From contig CAWINX010000003.1 of assembly GCA_963837585.1 (NCBI GenBank), positions 1 through 64,000 of the forward strand: a stretch of 64,000 nucleotides of DNA, written 5' to 3'. The position numbers and the translations under genes were made by a program. Under the pieces are notes generated by a model that worked only from the letters and a program-made list of their open reading frames with translations, did no database searches and had not been told where the DNA came from. Of this stretch, positions 61,115 through 64,000 are shown piece after piece. How positions within the stretch are numbered: the stretch's first letter is position 1; every line of letters begins with the position of its first letter. Source of the stretch: CAWINX01 sp963837585 (lineage in GTDB: Bacteria > Actinomycetota > Thermoleophilia > Solirubrobacterales > 70-9).

Positions 61115-64000
61115 TCAGGGACGCATGTGTTCGTCACCGATATCTGCGCGATCTAATTCGACAAACGCCAAACGTGCGTTTCGAACCCAATCCTTGAGAC
61201 GTGCCTCGTCGATTGTGCCATCATCGCGACTGCCAGGGAGCCCTCTCCAGTGGTTCAGTACCCACCAGGCATGTTGAGCAAGTGCCTCGTCGTGTTTGCC
61301 CAGCTGCCGGCGTGGTTGCATTCTTGCCGCGATAAACCCGTGATACCAGATCAACAAAAATGCCAGGATCGTTAGCCAGTAGGGAATAGAGCGCCCGAGG
61401 ACGACGACGACTGTGTTCCAAGAGACGGAAGAAAGCAAACTCGTAACGAGCGAGTTTGTCTGCTGAGTACTTTTTAGTTTCAAGGAAGTCGAGCAAGACT
61501 CCGATTTCATAGCCCGGAGACTGCGAGGGCGCATCGTCCTGATCTGAAACCAGCGCGGCATCGAGAACCTGCTCGACTAGCTCGATCTCGATGGCCGCAG
61601 GTTTTTCCTTCGTTCCATGAAGGACTGCCGTCAGCATGTCAACGGCTGACCAGGGACGATCGTGACGAAGTAGCTCCTGAGTCGCGTACTCGGCATCTTG
61701 CTCCTTTACGCGCCAGGGGTTCATGGACGACCAGTAGGCATCCGAAAGGTCCGGCTCCTGTCCTCTGATGGCGTCCCATAGCTCACGGGTTGCCGGGGCG
61801 GCCAGCGCCAAGGCATTACGCCGCCTGAGACTTTTTGCCTCGGGCCGTTCCATAATTTCAAGCAGCCAGGGAACCCCGTGCTCGCTGAGTTTGCGTGAAG
61901 CCCAACCCTGAGCAACGTTGCTAAGTGCGGCTTTGTTTGAATCGAGCCACCCCATTAGGTTCCCGGTCAGTTCGTCAGGAGCCACCTCGCCGACAACCCA
62001 ACCCAGCTGGTTCGGTGCGGTACTTCGTTCGGCTAACGCCTGCAAGCCATCAAGGGAGGCAGAATCGAGCGTTTCCTTGACGGCCTGGACGCGCAATTCA
62101 GCTAGCTTCTGGTCATATCCGTCGTCATTCAGGTCCACATCTGGAAGGTCTGGGTGCCAGTCGAACAGGTAGCCGAAGCGAGCAACGTCGGATTTTGGCT
62201 CAAGTTGATCGGCGATGGCTTGCATGCGCGACAATGGTTGCTCGCCCATTGACCAGTCAGCGGATGGGAACTTGCGATGGCGCGCGATCTCTCGATCAAT
62301 TCGCTCCCATAGCTCGAGTCGATCTGCGGGCGTAAAGGCTGCTGAATCGACAAACTGTTCCAGGGACTCAAGCAAACGCTCACGCTCGGCAGGTGGCAGG
62401 GGTCCGAAGAACTCGCTGAGCTTTGCCCAGCGTTGGGAGTCGGTACCGGCTAGTTGGATTGCTAGTCCAACGAGCTGGCTAATGAATCCAACCCAGTCGG
62501 CCGCCAAGACGTTACGGTTTTCCGGCTTCCAATCGTGGAACTTTGGTGAGGAAGGCGGAGACGCAATGGCATGGTTGCTTGGCCAAAGCTCAAGTACCAA
62601 CTCCCATGCAACTTCCGGTTGCTGGCTGCCGATTTGCTCAAGCGCCTGAACCTTGGCGTCCATTGAGGCTGATGTATGTCGAATCCAACCCACCAGCACG
62701 GACGCCAGGCTCGCCAAGGGGCGGTTAGAGAGTTGGCCTCCGGGATCAATTGCGGAAAGCCTTGCTAGAGCGCGCGTGGCATCGAATAGGTAGTCTGGCG
62801 ACCAGCAAAGAACCTCAAGTGCCCACAACAGCCCGGTATGCGGCGATGAACTGAATAGCGCCGAGGTCTGCTCACCGTCTTGAAAGGTAATTCTCAGTAC
62901 CGGTTGGTCACGATCTAGATCAACATGGACAGCATCCAGAAACTCCTCAGGTGCGGCCTCCGCAAGAAGTCGGAGCTCCTCTGAGAGAGAGCACCAAGTC
63001 CGTCCGCTCGAATCATCATTTGCACGGCTGAGAATCTCCCGCACAGCGCGGCGTGCGTGGTCGACACCACTCGCCCCGTCTGCGAGCGTCGCAGCACCGG
63101 AGGCTGACCCGAGCAGCGCAATCCCTTGAGCCATTCCCTGTCGTAGGACCGACGAATGCTTGCGGACCGCGCCTCGCAGGCTGGCCATCGGTCGATGATT
63201 CGGCTCCAGTTCGAGCTTCGGGTCTGCTTCCAGCAGAACCTCGGTGACTGCTTCGTACCACCGGGCCAGATCGGTAGCGGTTAGGGCGTCTCGAAGGAGG
63301 AGGAAGGCCTCGTCGGCCGACGTCAGGTGCCACTGCGAACCTGGATGGACAAAAGGTGGATCATCCATCGTCAGCCAATGCAGCAGGTCACGCTCAATTG
63401 TGGGCCATGACTTGTCCACCACCCGACTCACGATGTCTAGGTCATTCTCGTTTGTCTCCCATGCTCCAACTAGCACGAGAGGCGCGAAGGTCGATGCGTC
63501 CGGAGGCTGCGACCACGCGGGGCGCGCGAAAGCCGGATCGCGTGCCAGCTTACGAATCAGAGACGGCATGCTTCGGCGCGCCTGGGCAGCCAGACGGTAT
63601 GCGGCATCCGAGTCCGCGCCAGCGGCATCGAGAACGGACTCGAGCGCTTTCGTCGCAGCCTCTCTGTCTGGGCGCGGGAGGTTTATGTGCTCCCCCTGCA
63701 CAACTTGCTCCCAGCGAAGCGGCACGACAACGTAATGTCCGTGTTCGATCGCAGAGGAGAAGTTAGCCCCGTCGAACATCGGCAAGAGCGTCATTCGCCC
63801 GGGTTGCACCACCACGCGATCCCAAACCTCTTCCGATGAGACAACGAGGGGCGGCTGAGGACTGTGGCCCTCTCGACCCATCATCTCGATCGTCGCGCAA
63901 ACGAACGCTATGGCATCGTCGCGCCATGCCGCCTGGACAGCGACAACTTCGGGGTGTTCTCGAAGGAATTTTGCCAGCCGATCACTCTCGTACGTTCGCC
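61115..64000 (-). CDS. Very large protein of unknown function, C-terminal part (partial, frameshifted)
   Basis: The frame is open from the window edge, through MMGREGHSPQPPLVVSSEEV, to about 61302, where one extra base shifts it; the next frame continues GKHDEALAQHAWWVLNHWRG to DIGDEHMRP and TGA at 61115. At least 960 residues, without signal peptide or membrane helices. It is mostly helical, with tryptophan- and leucine-rich repeats (SPHTGLLWALEVLCWSPDYL; FLLLRDALTATDLARWYEAV). No NTPase motif is in this part; it could lie upstream. The DNA is visibly less GC-rich than the rest, suggesting transfer. Large helical-repeat proteins like this occur in defence islands (STAND-type), but that is only a possibility. 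Confidence 0.6.

Overview
The window is high-GC DNA with long, densely packed ORFs. Gene content points to an actinobacterium, most plausibly class Thermoleophilia (Solirubrobacterales-like); this placement is inference from proteins and architecture (14-gene complex I operon, cobalamin-dependent ribonucleotide reductase with an intein, secreted CAP and trypsin-like proteins, double-domain ThyX, a DUF385-type flavin oxidoreductase), not from a marker-gene search. No rRNA or tRNA gene was recognised.

Layout. 0-5.1 kb: the end of a DUF2304-like membrane protein, a broken VapB antitoxin, then a leftward replication cluster topA-tmk-holB. 5.2-10.1 kb: NAD-dependent epimerase, siroheme-type precorrin-2 dehydrogenase, MarR regulator divergent from yceI plus an FMN reductase, and a hemolysin III-like protein; the gaps carry a dispersed palindrome family with the ends GGTGTAACGCG and CGCGTTACACC. 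10.2-14.2 kb: nrdJ interrupted by a LAGLIDADG intein. 14.2-28.7 kb: protease, esterase, a badly broken MacB/FtsX-type ABC exporter, HAD phosphatase and MFS transporter (overlapping), thioesterase, CAP protein, msrB, NarL-type regulator, serS, cytochrome c, and flavin-binding and small proteins. 28.8-43.5 kb: nuoABCDEFGHIJKLMN on one strand, most genes overlapping by a few bases. 43.6-54.6 kb: auxin-carrier-type transporter, glyoxalase-like protein, VapBC, SGNH hydrolase, double ThyX, CBS protein, flippase-like protein, sulfotransferase, RibD-like reductase. 54.6-59.3 kb: an acyl-CoA dehydrogenase and an aminoglycoside-phosphotransferase-like gene, a pair related to the two halves of ACAD10/11, now separated by a decayed toxin-antitoxin island flanked by 22-bp near-identical direct repeats. 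59.3-61 kb: histidine kinase and response regulator. 61.1-64 kb: a very large unknown gene of visibly lower GC, open at the window edge.

Two themes run through the window. First, many conserved genes are broken by single-base frame changes (topA, epimerase, nrdJ intein, nuoB, D, F, G, M and others), most of them consistent with one extra base. Because essential genes are affected and both sides of each break are well conserved, most are probably sequence or assembly errors; the ABC exporter (16.3-19.5 kb) and the second half of nuoG are much denser in breaks. Second, palindromic DNA is abundant. Besides the intergenic family, nuoG contains two about 117-bp elements with nearly the same interior but different, individually perfect 21-22 bp inverted arms, both translated in frame; a smaller relative sits at the nuoJ/nuoK junction and removes the nuoJ stop. 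These protein-coding palindromes are the best candidate here for something undescribed.
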